This document shows positions 26,577 through 36,000 of a stretch of 64,000 nucleotides of DNA, one piece after another. Where the stretch lies: positions 2,542,001 to 2,606,000 of the forward strand of contig OY282447.1 in NCBI GenBank assembly GCA_958296165.1, read 5' to 3'. Source of the DNA: an uncultured Pseudomonadales bacterium (GTDB lineage: Bacteria > Pseudomonadota > Gammaproteobacteria > Pseudomonadales > Azotimanducaceae). The position numbers and the translations under genes are program-made. Numbering within the stretch: position 1 is the first letter of the stretch; every line of letters starts with the position of its first letter. The notes under the pieces were generated by a model, which searched no databases, was not told the origin of the DNA, and worked only from the letters and a program-made list of their open reading frames with translations.

Positions 26577-26593
26577 GGCATCTCGGAGATCCC

Positions 26594-26971
26594 ATGATCG
26601 GATACGTCACACTCGGCACCAACGACATCGACCGCGCGGCGGCCTTCTACGACGCTCTGTTCGCGGAAGTGGGCGCCAACCGCCTGATGGAAATGGGCCG
26701 CCTCATCAGTTGGGGCGTGGGCTTCGACAAGCCGATGCTGGCCGTCACCCAACCCTACGACGGCAATGCGGCGACGGCAGGCAACGGCACGATGGTGGCC
26801 TTGGTGGTGTCGAGCACTGCCGACGTAGACCGCCTGCACGCCAAGGCGATGGAATTGGGCGGCGCCGACGAAGGCGCGCCCGGCGCACGCGGCCCCGGCT
26901 TCTACGGCGGCTACTTCCGCGACTTGGACGGCAACAAGCTGGTGTTCTTCTGCACGGCTGGCGGTGGCTAG
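26594..26971 (+). CDS. VOC family protein (glyoxalase/bleomycin-resistance fold)
   Basis: 125 aa, single VOC module. It starts MIGYVTLGTNDIDRAAAFYD, the classical first beta-alpha unit, and ends GYFRDLDGNKLVFFC with the conserved D.DGN turn. These are metal-dependent isomerases, dioxygenases or binding proteins; no specific reaction can be assigned. It lies just downstream of an LLM oxidoreductase. Confidence 0.88.
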   Translation: MIGYVTLGTNDIDRAAAFYDALFAEVGANRLMEMGRLISWGVGFDKPMLAVTQPYDGNAATAGNGTMVALVVSSTADVDRLHAKAMELGGADEGAPGARGPGFYGGYFRDLDGNKLVFFCTAGGG

Positions 26972-27056
26972 ACGTTCTTAAGAGACCGCTGCGGTGTCGC
27001 GTGCGGGCATGCGGCAACGCGGTAATGCGGTAATGCGGCAATGTGAAGGGGATGCA

Positions 27057-27338
27057 ATGAAAGCGATGTGGAACGGTTCAGTCTTGGCACACAGCGACGA
27101 CACGGTAGTGGTGGAAGGCAACCACTACTTTCCGCGCAGCACGCTGGACGATGCCTTGCTGGCACCTAGCGACACCACCACGTTCTGCCCGTGGAAGGGC
27201 ACTGCGCACTACTACCATCTCGTGGTGGATGGCGAGCGGAACGCCGATGCAGTGTGGTACTACCCGCAGCCACTCCCGGCCGCTCGTGAGATCGAGGATC
27301 GGGTGGCGTTCTGGCACGGCGTTGAAGTATCGCCTTGA
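27057..27338 (+). CDS. DUF427 domain protein
   Basis: 93 aa. The pattern MKAMWNGSVLAHSDDTVVVEGNHYFP, TTTFCPWKGTAHYYH and VWYYPQP is diagnostic of the small DUF427 fold, whose biochemical role is unknown. ATG 27057 has GAAGGGG 6 bases upstream. The gap before it carries short GCGGYAATGCGG repeats (27009-27041). Its 3-prime end overlaps the start of the solute-binding protein by 17 bases. Confidence 0.88.
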   Translation: MKAMWNGSVLAHSDDTVVVEGNHYFPRSTLDDALLAPSDTTTFCPWKGTAHYYHLVVDGERNADAVWYYPQPLPAAREIEDRVAFWHGVEVSP

Positions 27339-28938
27339 GCCGACCTGTTTGGGCCTCCTCGCCGCGTGCGCCCTCGGCGCGGCGGGGATAGCGCAAGCGG
27401 AAAACAGGCCAGCGGAGAAATCAGAGGTCGTCGTCGCATTCGGCGCGGAGCCGCAGCAAGTGGATCCGACGCGCTCTTCGGCCGGGGTAGACGGCTACTA
27501 CATGGATCTCTTCTACGAGAGCCTGCTGGCGGTAACGCCGGAATTCGAGCGCGTACCTTGGCTGGCCGAGTCTTGGCAAGTGATCGATGGTGAAGACGCC
27601 GAAGAGGGCGAAAAGGGCGAAGCCGCCGAAGGGGGCGAAAAGAAGATAACGATCGCCGTGAAGATCCGCGACGGCGTGAAGTTCCACAACGGCGACACGC
27701 TCACGGCGCACGACTTCGCCTATTCCTACGAGCGCTTGAGCGACCCCGTATCGCGCACTGCCGGGCGGCTGCGCTACGTGGACGGCATCCGCGTACACGA
27801 CGACACGCGCTTCGACTTCGTCCTCAACAGCCCAGACGGTTCGCTGGAAGCCCTGAACCTAGTGCTCACCGCCATTCCGCGCAAATACTACGAGGAGGTC
27901 GGCGATGCCGGCGTACAGGCGCATCCGATCGGCACCGGGCCGTGGAAGTTCGTCTCCCGCAAGCCGCGCGAAGAACTGGTGGTGGAACGCTTCGAGGACT
28001 ACTGGAATCGAGACGCGATGCCGGTGGCCAAGCGCTTGCGCATCAAAATCATCCCGGAAGACACCACCCGCGTGGCTGCCTTCAAGACCGGCGCGGTGGA
28101 CTGGATCGACGCCGTGCCACCGGCCCAAGTAGCCGAGTTCGAGCGATTGCCGGGCGTGAAGGTGGCGTCCGTGCCAACCCCCAACAATCTCTACCTCTCA
28201 CTGAACGCCATCGACCCTGGCAGCCCCCTGCGCTTCGAGAAGGTGCGCCAAGCGATCGCCCACGCCATCAACGTAGACGACATCATCCGCTACATCCTCT
28301 ACGGCCAAGGCATCCGCACCGCGCAATTGGCGCCCGGCACGCTCGGCTACGATCCCGCTCTCAAGCCTTATCCGTACGATCCTGCCCGTGCGCGCGAACT
28401 GCTCGCCGAAGCCGGCTTTCCCGGCGGCGTCAACGTCACCTGCTACAACCTCACCACGCCACGCGAGCCGAACTTCAAGGAAGTGGGCGAGACCATCTTC
28501 GCCTATCTCAACGAGGCCGGCATCCGCTGCCGCATCGTGCAGCTGGAATACGGCGCCTGGATCGCCGTGGGGCGGCGATTCTCGCGCCCGCACATGGACG
28601 GCATCTGGAGCACGATGTGGGGCCAAGGGCTGCCCGGCGACCCTGCCGATGCTTGGTCTGGCCATGTTCACACCGCCGGCGACGGCTGGGGCACGTACTC
28701 GTACCACGCGGACCCGGAGCTGGACGCAATGATCGTGCAGCTCCGCAAGACCATGGACGAGACGCAGCGCATCGCTTTGATACGCGCCATCGCCGTGCGC
28801 AAGCACGAGCAAGTGGCCGGCGGCTTCCCCACCTACCGACCGATGATTACGCTCGCATGGCGCGACGACGTGGATTTCGAACCTTGGCCAGCGGCGTTCT
28901 GGCGCTCCATGCGCGGGATGAAAGGCAAAGCACGGTAA
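27322..28938 (+). CDS. ABC transporter substrate-binding protein, family 5 (peptide/nickel type)
   Basis: About 538 aa. TTG 27322 is the first start giving a sensible signal peptide (LKYRLEPTCLGLLAACALGA, cleavage near AQA-E). Family 5 landmarks are FGAEPQQVDPTRSS, YESLLAVTPEFE, ESWQVIDG, IRDGVKFHNGDTLTAHDFAYS and GTGPWKFV. This is a periplasmic binding component of an oligopeptide-type importer, but no permease or ATPase gene is present here, so it is an orphan. An acidic insert with GEKGEAAEGGEKK near residue 100 is unusual. The TTG start is a judgement. Confidence 0.85.
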   Translation: MKYRLEPTCLGLLAACALGAAGIAQAENRPAEKSEVVVAFGAEPQQVDPTRSSAGVDGYYMDLFYESLLAVTPEFERVPWLAESWQVIDGEDAEEGEKGEAAEGGEKKITIAVKIRDGVKFHNGDTLTAHDFAYSYERLSDPVSRTAGRLRYVDGIRVHDDTRFDFVLNSPDGSLEALNLVLTAIPRKYYEEVGDAGVQAHPIGTGPWKFVSRKPREELVVERFEDYWNRDAMPVAKRLRIKIIPEDTTRVAAFKTGAVDWIDAVPPAQVAEFERLPGVKVASVPTPNNLYLSLNAIDPGSPLRFEKVRQAIAHAINVDDIIRYILYGQGIRTAQLAPGTLGYDPALKPYPYDPARARELLAEAGFPGGVNVTCYNLTTPREPNFKEVGETIFAYLNEAGIRCRIVQLEYGAWIAVGRRFSRPHMDGIWSTMWGQGLPGDPADAWSGHVHTAGDGWGTYSYHADPELDAMIVQLRKTMDETQRIALIRAIAVRKHEQVAGGFPTYRPMITLAWRDDVDFEPWPAAFWRSMRGMKGKAR

Positions 28939-28983
28939 GTTAGGGAGTACAGGCAGCCACCTGACTAATCGCCGCTGGCCCGC

Positions 28984-30207
28984 TCACCGCGGGCATTGCT
29001 CTCGCGCCTGCGCCCGCCGCGCTTCGCGTGCAAGAACGCGGCGGTGCTGTTCCATCATGTAGTCGTGGAACGAGGGGATGCCGAAGGAGACGTAGCCATC
29101 GGGCGCCGTCGTCAACACCCCTTTTTCAATGGCGGAACGCAATACCTCGGCGGCATCGATCTCCGACGACAAGTGCGTGCGCAGCACGGCCACGGCATCA
29201 GCCCGAGACAAGCTGCGCTCCACGGGTTCCTCGTGCATTGCCGCTGCTAGATGGTGCATCGCGTCTGGCATCGCCATGGCGGTGAGGCGGCTCTCGTAGA
29301 ACTGCGTGCGGTTCGCCGCGCCGATCTCCAGCGCTTGATGCAAGGCTTCTTCCTTCTCGAGTGTGCCGTGCGTCCGCAAGGCTTCCACGGCACCGGCAAT
29401 ATAGCCATGCACATGGTGCGGGAAGCCCATGGACGACGCCGCCAAGGTACGCGCCGCTTCGTCCGGCAACTCGCCAACGCCGATAGCGGCGACGCCCCTC
29501 GCCACAGCTTCCAACGCTTCGGACGCGGACAGACTGCCCAGGGTCAAGCGCGTTGCGCAACGGGAAATCGTGGAGTCGTCCAGCTCGCCGTTGGTGAGCG
29601 CGTAGGTACGGCTCAGCGCTTCGCGCGAGTGCTGAAGACCCGCACCGACCACCATGATCGGGCAGCCGTGCATGCCTTCGTGCAGCACCTTCAACATTCG
29701 CCGTTCGCGCCGGCCGATCGCCTGTATCTCATCAACGGTGACAATCAGCACTTGGTTCTGCCAACGCCCGGCTCGAACGGAGGCGGCAAGCAGCGAGCCG
29801 AGGGTCTGGGGCGCTTGCGCGTCGAAGCCGACTTTGGCAATCCCCAAGCCGACCTCGCGCACGCGACCGAGCGCCTGCGCCAGCCGCGCTGCTGGTTTGT
29901 GGAGTGCGTGCGTGAGCGCGCCAAACAGAGCCTTGGCGTTTAGCGAGATGTCGCTCGTGACCAGTGGCAGGTGATGCACGCCAGCGTCTGCATCTTTCGC
30001 ACGGCGAACGAACTCGGCGACCAATTGCGTTTTGCCCACGCCTTGAACGCCGTCGATGAGGATCATGCCGCCGGTGGAATCGCCCGTGCGCCGCACATAG
30101 GCGAGATAATCGTTAAGCAGGCGCAGCTCGCGCACCCGACCGGCGAAGTACAACGGCCGGTTGCGTTCAAGGCCGAGCAGCGATTCACCTGTGTTCCCGA
30201 CGCTCAT
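28984..30207 (-). CDS. AAA ATPase, ORC1/CDC6-like
   Basis: 407 aa. Walker A is GVQGVGKT at residues 53-60 and Walker B is VTVDEIQ near 160, in the arrangement of STAND/ORC-type ATPases. The C-terminal third (HLAAAMHE to VSFGIPSFHDYMME) looks like a winged helix. Proteins of this type appear as orphan regulators, in defence and in mobile DNA; function is unknown here. It stands alone, convergent with the binding-protein gene and divergent from the ferritin-like gene. Confidence 0.75.
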   Translation of the reverse strand: MSVGNTGESLLGLERNRPLYFAGRVRELRLLNDYLAYVRRTGDSTGGMILIDGVQGVGKTQLVAEFVRRAKDADAGVHHLPLVTSDISLNAKALFGALTHALHKPAARLAQALGRVREVGLGIAKVGFDAQAPQTLGSLLAASVRAGRWQNQVLIVTVDEIQAIGRRERRMLKVLHEGMHGCPIMVVGAGLQHSREALSRTYALTNGELDDSTISRCATRLTLGSLSASEALEAVARGVAAIGVGELPDEAARTLAASSMGFPHHVHGYIAGAVEALRTHGTLEKEEALHQALEIGAANRTQFYESRLTAMAMPDAMHHLAAAMHEEPVERSLSRADAVAVLRTHLSSEIDAAEVLRSAIEKGVLTTAPDGYVSFGIPSFHDYMMEQHRRVLAREARRAQAREQCPR

Positions 30208-30330
30208 GCCGAACTACCAGCCCGCTTTGTTCGAGAGAATAGTTCCCCGGCTCGTTAAAGTCGACACCGCCGCCACGCAAGATTGACTGACCGGCGATCG
30301 CACGAGCTGCCGAAGCGTCGCATCAGGCAC

Positions 30331-30336
30331 TATGAT
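30331..30336 (+). promoter_or_regulatory. possible -10 element before the ferritin-like gene
   Basis: A TATGAT hexamer lies 30 bases before GTG 30366 in the divergent gap between the AAA ATPase gene and the ferritin-like gene. No convincing -35 could be placed. Confidence 0.3.
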
Positions 30337-30365
30337 GTCGGTTGGCTAACGCAAGGCGAATAAGA

Positions 30366-30872
30366 GTGTCGGAAGCAACTGCCGTCTCGTATGAAGATGG
30401 CGTCTATCGAGCTTGGGTAGGGGAGCTGCAGGGCGAGATGTTCTTCACCAAGATGGCACAGGTCGCGGCTGACGAGCAGCGTGAGAAGTGGCAGACGCTC
30501 GCTACGCTTGAGCGCGTGACCGGCCAGTGCATGGCCGAGGTGTTGAAGGCCAGGGACGTCGCTTTGGCGGCACCGGAATTGTCTGGGCAACTGCTCGATG
30601 CGGTGGAAGCCTACGCGAAAATGCCTTATGCCGAAGCCGTTGCCGCAATGCGCCCGGTGTTGCTGCCTGCCATCGACAGGTTCGAGGCATTGCTGGCACA
30701 GGCGCCGGAATCTGATCGGGATGCGATGCAGTTCCTCGTCGACCACGAGCGGGCGATCCTGAGCTTCGTGGAACTCGAAGAGGCGCACCAGCCGGATGCG
30801 TCCCTCGATGCAGCTCGCGCTCTGATACAAAGGGCAGAGAGCGGCCGAATAAGCCGAGTTCACGCTGGCTAG
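30366..30872 (+). CDS. hypothetical all-helical protein, ferritin-like
   Basis: About 168 aa, predicted almost entirely helical. The first helices contain YRAWVGELQGEMFFTKMAQ and KWQTLATLERVTGQ, where GE.FF and LE recall the E...ExxH-type helices of ferritin-like proteins; later DHERAILSFVELE adds a plausible acidic helix. Metal binding is inference. GTG 30366 is preceded by AAGGCG; a TTG at 30342 would extend it by eight residues. Confidence 0.6.
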   Translation: MSEATAVSYEDGVYRAWVGELQGEMFFTKMAQVAADEQREKWQTLATLERVTGQCMAEVLKARDVALAAPELSGQLLDAVEAYAKMPYAEAVAAMRPVLLPAIDRFEALLAQAPESDRDAMQFLVDHERAILSFVELEEAHQPDASLDAARALIQRAESGRISRVHAG

Positions 30873-30982
30873 CGTGGGACTTCTTCGCGCCCCTCGCGGC
30901 CCTTAAGAGGCAGGGAGGCAGTTGCAGCCAAGCCCCATTGCGGCCAACATGCGAGAGTCGCCTCACAGAACCGGAGTTTTAC

Positions 30983-31378
30983 ATGGCTTGCACGAAGCAG
31001 CTCTTTTCAGCCGCCTACCCGTTCGCCGACGATGTTCTAGCCCTGCCGGTGGAGAACATCGACGTCGCCGCGCGCTGGTATGCCGACGCCTTCGGACTGC
31101 GCGAAGTGGAACGACGCGAGACTCCGGTTTCCACGGTAGTCATGGAGCGCGACGAAGTTCGCATTGGCTTTGCCGTGAACGGTGGCGATGCCTCCAACGA
31201 CGGGGCAGCCATCCTCGTAACGGACATCCACCGCGCCCGCGAGGAACTAGAAGCCAATGGCGTGGAAACCGGCGCCTGGCGCGTAGACGAGCGCGATGGC
31301 GAGAAGTTCCAGGTCTTCTTCGTAGTCGCTCCAGACGGGCTCTGCTACTACTTCCACCAGCCGCTGGGGGAGAAGTAG
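30983..31378 (+). CDS. VOC family protein
   Basis: 131 aa, single VOC module: VLALPVENIDVAARWYADAF, a central TDIHRAREELEANGV helix and FFVVAPDGLCYYFHQP. This fold supports metal-dependent chemistry or ligand binding; no reaction assigned. ATG 30983 has GGAG 8 bases upstream. It is the last gene before the 31.4-41.4 kb defence operon. Confidence 0.85.
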   Translation: MACTKQLFSAAYPFADDVLALPVENIDVAARWYADAFGLREVERRETPVSTVVMERDEVRIGFAVNGGDASNDGAAILVTDIHRAREELEANGVETGAWRVDERDGEKFQVFFVVAPDGLCYYFHQPLGEK

Positions 31379-31433
31379 CTCGATGCGCCGGCTAGTTTCG
31401 CAGCTTCTCGTGTAGAGGTCGGGTCTTGCCACC

Positions 31434-31823
31434 ATGCGAAGGCCAACTTTCTCCCGCGACAATCCAAAAGCTCGGCGGATACAACCTCCGCCGGATAGCG
31501 TGGACGTCTCTCGCGTAGCAGCCAACTGCCGCTATGTTGGTAGTCCATACCATGCGAGCGTCCCCATGTCGGGCGCGACCCCCGCAAGGCGTCCTGACGC
31601 GACCATTTGTCCTCCGCATTTGACCCAGAATCGTCCCCGCGTTGAAGGTTGGCTCCGCGCAAGCATCCTCGCTGGTCGCACTGGCGCTTGGGAAAGCGGA
31701 TTTCCGCGATACGTTTGGCACAGGGAAGACGAAACCACATATGAAGCGCGGCAAGGTGCGCCCGGCTCAGGCGAATATCATGGGTATCCACTGCAACCTG
31801 GGCAGCGTGTGCGGGGGCTCTGA
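31434..31823 (+). CDS. conserved small protein with YVGSPYH motif, first gene of a Druantia-like operon
   Basis: 129 aa, with a pattern I recognise from uncharacterised bacterial proteins: NCRYVGSPYHASVP, RRPDATICP, then WLRASILAG, ESGFPRYVWHRED, TTYEARQ and EYHGYPLQP. The conserved CRYVGSPYH and FPRYVWH blocks argue for a real gene despite its small size. The stop overlaps the next start as TGATG (31821-31825), so it is coupled to the ImmA/IrrE-like gene and thereby to the DruH/DruE-like genes. Function unknown; toxin-, sensor- or adaptor-like roles are all possible. Confidence 0.7.
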   Translation: MRRPTFSRDNPKARRIQPPPDSVDVSRVAANCRYVGSPYHASVPMSGATPARRPDATICPPHLTQNRPRVEGWLRASILAGRTGAWESGFPRYVWHREDETTYEARQGAPGSGEYHGYPLQPGQRVRGL

Positions 31824-33091
31824 TGCCCGTTCGCATGACGTTCGACTGGGTTGAGGCGCCACCATCCGCCGACGCCCTCGCGCAATCCACCATGGCGGCG
31901 TTGACCATCGAGGTGGACGGTTCCGTGGTGACGTCGGTGCTGGACCGCCGCAGCCGGTCCTGCCGAGAGCATGTGGTGACGCCACTGGGCTATGTCGCGG
32001 AGTGGCTGGTTGGTAACTGGTGGCGGCTCTTTCACGAAGTCGAGGATGCGAGGACGCCGCGCGCAGGCTTTGCGGAAGCGCACGACTTGGCGTTCGTGGG
32101 CGAAGGCTATTTGCTTCCGAGCCTGACGATTGCTCCCACGCCGCAACAAATGCGGCTTCGTTGGCAACGGCGCCAACCTTCGCACAGCACGATAGAGTTC
32201 ACGGAACAAGGCGAAGCCTTGGTTGATCGGTATGAACTCGAGGAGGTGTTGCGGCATCTCGTGGAAGTAGTGCTGGATCGGTTGGCCGGCGATGGAGTGA
32301 CAGGGGAGTTTCTGAACAACGAGTGGTCGGCAATCCAAGGGATGGATGAAGACGAGCGCGAATTTTGCCGTGCGGCAGCGTTGCTTGGCCAAGATCCCTT
32401 CGCGGTTCCGCGGCCGCTGGCCGAGCAACTCATCGACTTCTGGCACCGTGCCGAACCGACTATTCGAGAAGATGCCTTAGCAACGGCAAACGGCGCTGGC
32501 TTCGCATCGCTTGCGCGGCTGGCTGGCTGGTTGACAGAGGTGTTGCAGAGCCTTTCCACCACACGCGGAGGCAACTGGGTGGACTTCCGCGGCGCTTTGC
32601 CTATGTCTACGGCACGGGAACCCTACAGGCGCGGCTACGATTTGGCGCGAGCTGCTCGCGGACAACTGGGACAGCCCTCGGAGCGATACGAATTCAGCAC
32701 CACCGGGCCAGAGGCGATTCCCTGCGCCGCGACGCAGCCTCCCACATCGACCATCCAAGGAGTGGTAGCGGCGAACAGTCCTGCCTGTGCGCTGACGGAC
32801 GGCAGAGAAACGAGCAAACGGTTCCTCCTCGCCCGAGCGTTAGGCGACTACTTGGGTCGTGCGGAGCAAGGGCCTGCCATTCTGAGCGGCCTGGCCACCG
32901 ATCGACAGGCGCAGTCACGCGCTTTCGCGGCGGAGTTCCTAGTCCCGGCGGACGATTTGCGGCAACGGCTTGGGCGCACGCTAGTGCCCCCCGACGTCGT
33001 GGATGACCTAGCACTTGAGTACGATGTCTCCAGCTATGTCGTCAGGCATCAAATAGAAAACCATCACCTAGCGCACATAGCCAAGTGGTAA
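31823..33091 (+). CDS. ImmA/IrrE-like protein with destroyed HExxH motif
   Basis: 422 aa. The C-terminal ~110 residues match the ImmA/IrrE metallopeptidase layout: RFLLARALGDYL stands where family members have R-F-x-x-A-H-E-L-G-H, and AQSRAFAAEFLVP is the downstream zinc-Glu helix. Both His and the catalytic Glu of HExxH are replaced (A-R-A-L-G-D), so peptidase activity is unlikely. The N-terminal ~300 residues are unassigned. It begins inside the stop of the YVGSPYH gene and ends 7 bases before the DruH-like gene. A sensing or scaffold role is inference. Confidence 0.75.
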   Translation: MPVRMTFDWVEAPPSADALAQSTMAALTIEVDGSVVTSVLDRRSRSCREHVVTPLGYVAEWLVGNWWRLFHEVEDARTPRAGFAEAHDLAFVGEGYLLPSLTIAPTPQQMRLRWQRRQPSHSTIEFTEQGEALVDRYELEEVLRHLVEVVLDRLAGDGVTGEFLNNEWSAIQGMDEDEREFCRAAALLGQDPFAVPRPLAEQLIDFWHRAEPTIREDALATANGAGFASLARLAGWLTEVLQSLSTTRGGNWVDFRGALPMSTAREPYRRGYDLARAARGQLGQPSERYEFSTTGPEAIPCAATQPPTSTIQGVVAANSPACALTDGRETSKRFLLARALGDYLGRAEQGPAILSGLATDRQAQSRAFAAEFLVPADDLRQRLGRTLVPPDVVDDLALEYDVSSYVVRHQIENHHLAHIAKW

Positions 33092-33098
33092 GGGTTTC

Positions 33099-36000
33099 GT
33101 GACCACGACGGCGACCTGGCTTGAGGACTTTCTTCGGGCGCAAGAACTGTCCCAGCCCGACGGTAGGGCACTCTACGCCTACCGTTGCACACTAGACGAG
33201 TTCGAGACGCTGACGGAAGCGCTTCGGCAAGTTCCGCAGCAGACCATCGACCCCTCAAGCGTCCGCGCTTTCGTTCTATATGCATCGGAATGGTGGCGGC
33301 GCAAATACGATGGCGGTCGGTGGGCGTGGCAGCCGCTGCTTGAATCGATTGACTGGCAGGTTGACTACGTGGATATCTATGACCCTATCAGGGCCGCTTG
33401 GCGCTGGTGGCGCATCCAACCAGTTCGCTTGCCTTCCAGTACGCGTTTCTTGGGCACGTTTGCCTGTCACGGAGGTCTCCCCTTGGCGCTGTTGGGCGAC
33501 CGGCACAGCACCGTCACGCGGTACTTACGATCCGTGCTTGCTCATGTTCAGGACTACGGGCGGTTCGTTGACGACACCATTGAGCTCGCGACGGACAAAG
33601 CCTATTTGCTGCGTCCACCCACATTGCGTCGCGACTATGTGTTCCGTTTGGCGGCCGATCTGGTCGCAGCGGTGTTAGACCTTCAACCGGCGGCCCAAGG
33701 GGACAACCCAATCGCAGTACTCGACAGATCCCGGCCGGATTGGCGGGAAAATATGCCGCTCGACCTCGAGAATCAGGTAGCGCGAAACCTCCTGACAATC
33801 TTGTTCCGGGATGCCTTGCCGAGCGGTACCGCACGACCGAGCGATTTCCGCCTGGAGCGGTTCTTGCGCCGGACCAGCGACGGTTGGCGATTAGGCGCGA
33901 GCGTTCGATTGCCTGCCTCGATCGGGGCTGACGACCTAGCCAAACACCTTGGCGTGACTACGACGAATCTTGGACCTTGGATCGAAGTTCGAGTGCAAGG
34001 TGTCGGCGAACAGGTCGCCGGCGTGTACGGGCGAGTGCCGCAATCGAATGACGTTGACGAGTACCGGTTGGCGGACCGTCGTGTGTCGCTTGAAATGTGG
34101 GACGGTGAGGCGGCAGGCGAGATACGTCTGCGCTTCTTGGCCGGAGACTATATCGGCACTGGCGTTGTTCCCGCGCGAGGTGCCATGCTCGGGGAGTTGC
34201 CCTGGGCGTTCCGTGCGGACGAACACGAGTGTCCGTTCGTTGGCGAAGGTACGGTGAGGAACCGAGCGACCGAGATCATCGTCTTGGCGCCACCACACGC
34301 CGGAAAGCCGCCCGACCATGTGGTCGTTGAAGGTCACGCACTTGGGCGCCCCGTCTGGCACACAACCCTGCCCATCAAACTCGAGACATCCAGTGGACCT
34401 TGCGTCATACACCCCGCTACCGCCGAGCAGCCAAACCAAGAGTATCGATTTGGCGGAGAGCGGTGGTATCGGATGACGAGCGAGTTTCCGCTCTTCCGCG
34501 GCGTGCCAACGTTGCAGGCCAGCAAGTCCGATGGGCTTCCGAAAGCTGTGCCCGCCCCTGAGGTCGGGTGGCGTCAAACGGGTGGCCCTTGGTGCCCAAG
34601 ACCTGTTGGCTACGGCCTTTGGCAAGTCAGGCACATGGCCGACGGAGAATTGCAGTTCCATGGTCGAGTGGGCATTCTGCCAGAGGCATTTTCGATGGAG
34701 TTGGCACCTGGCGAATCCGTGTCGGAAGGCGGTTTGTCCTTAGCATGTGCCGAGCGTGTACGGGTGACCACCGAGAGCGAAGTGACGTTGAAAGCCAGCA
34801 ACAGCACGAACCGCGTTGATGTCGCCGTGCGTGCCATCGACCCAAATCGCCCGCCGGGCATGTTGCTTCTGCGGCTGCAGTGGCCAGGCTCGGCCGAGTT
34901 GCCAGTAGAGACCCCATTCCCTGGGCGTGGCGGGCGTTTTCTTCGGCAGGGTGAAACCGTCCAAGATGTGGTCTCATTGGGCGAACTCTATGGCGTCAGG
35001 GCAGTCGCGTTCGACCCGATGCCAAGCACGAATTTCTGGTTGGAAGGCGAGCTCAAGGCGGTCGACTTGGGGCAATTGATCAAGGTTGCCCACTTTCGCC
35101 GACCGTTGCGCTCAGACGGTACTCAACACATGCTGCCACTAGTCGAAGTTCGCCCCTTGATCGAGTTCCTCCTATCCGCGTCGTCGGACCTCCATGCGAG
35201 CGTCGTACTCCAAATCGTCGACACCGCCGGGATGTCGCAGGCTGCCCTCCAAGTGTCCAGATTCACCACCCTACTTGAATACGACACTCGCGATGCCTTT
35301 GTGACCCTATCACCGGGTCGCCCTCCCGACGAGTTAGCCTTTGAAGCGTTGCCGATAACGCGTCCGGCCGATGATGCCGTACCGCTTGAGATGGCAGGCA
35401 CCTCGGTCGTTTATCTTCCGGCCTGCGTCCCAGGCAAAGAACCATGGTTGGTTGTTGATCGGGCCGAGGGAACAAGCATTTGCCCGTTAGTCATCTCCAA
35501 GCCGACCACACGGCATGGCGCACCGCAAGAATGTCCAGGCGCTTCGTTGGGGGCCGCATCGTGTGTATTGGACGGCGACAGCCGCAGAGCTGCCATCGGA
35601 AGTGCTTTGGATCAAATGGTGGACGACGAGGATGAAGTGGGAGAGGTTGCGGACAACTGGAACTTTCTAACGAACATGCTCTTGCGCACAGAGGGCGTAC
35701 CAGCCGCTGCAATCGATGTAATTACGGCATTGACGCGCCACCCGAGCCTCCTCGTGCGCTGCTTGTTTCGGCTGGAGAGCGCTTCTCGACGACTGCTTTG
35801 GCGCATCGAGGACGAATTGCCTTTCAGCTGGCTGCTCGTGAAAAGAGACATCTGGTGGCGAGAGGCGAAACGGGCGTTCCACGACAACCGAGAGATGCTG
35901 GAGAAGGTTTTGCCCGGCGACGGGGATGAGGCGTCTCGGACGGCCCGCGAGTATGTGCAGTCAGTACTCAAGGAGGGCACGAGCCAAAACAACGGGATGC

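Noticed and set aside
27009-27041. CRISPR-like repeat
   Set aside because: Units of about 12 bp without spacers; simple short tandem repetition before the DUF427 gene.
31348-31908. Minus-strand open frame of 186 codons opposite the YVGSPYH gene
   Set aside because: The plus-strand frame shows recognisable conserved blocks and a TGATG coupling; the minus frame shows nothing known.
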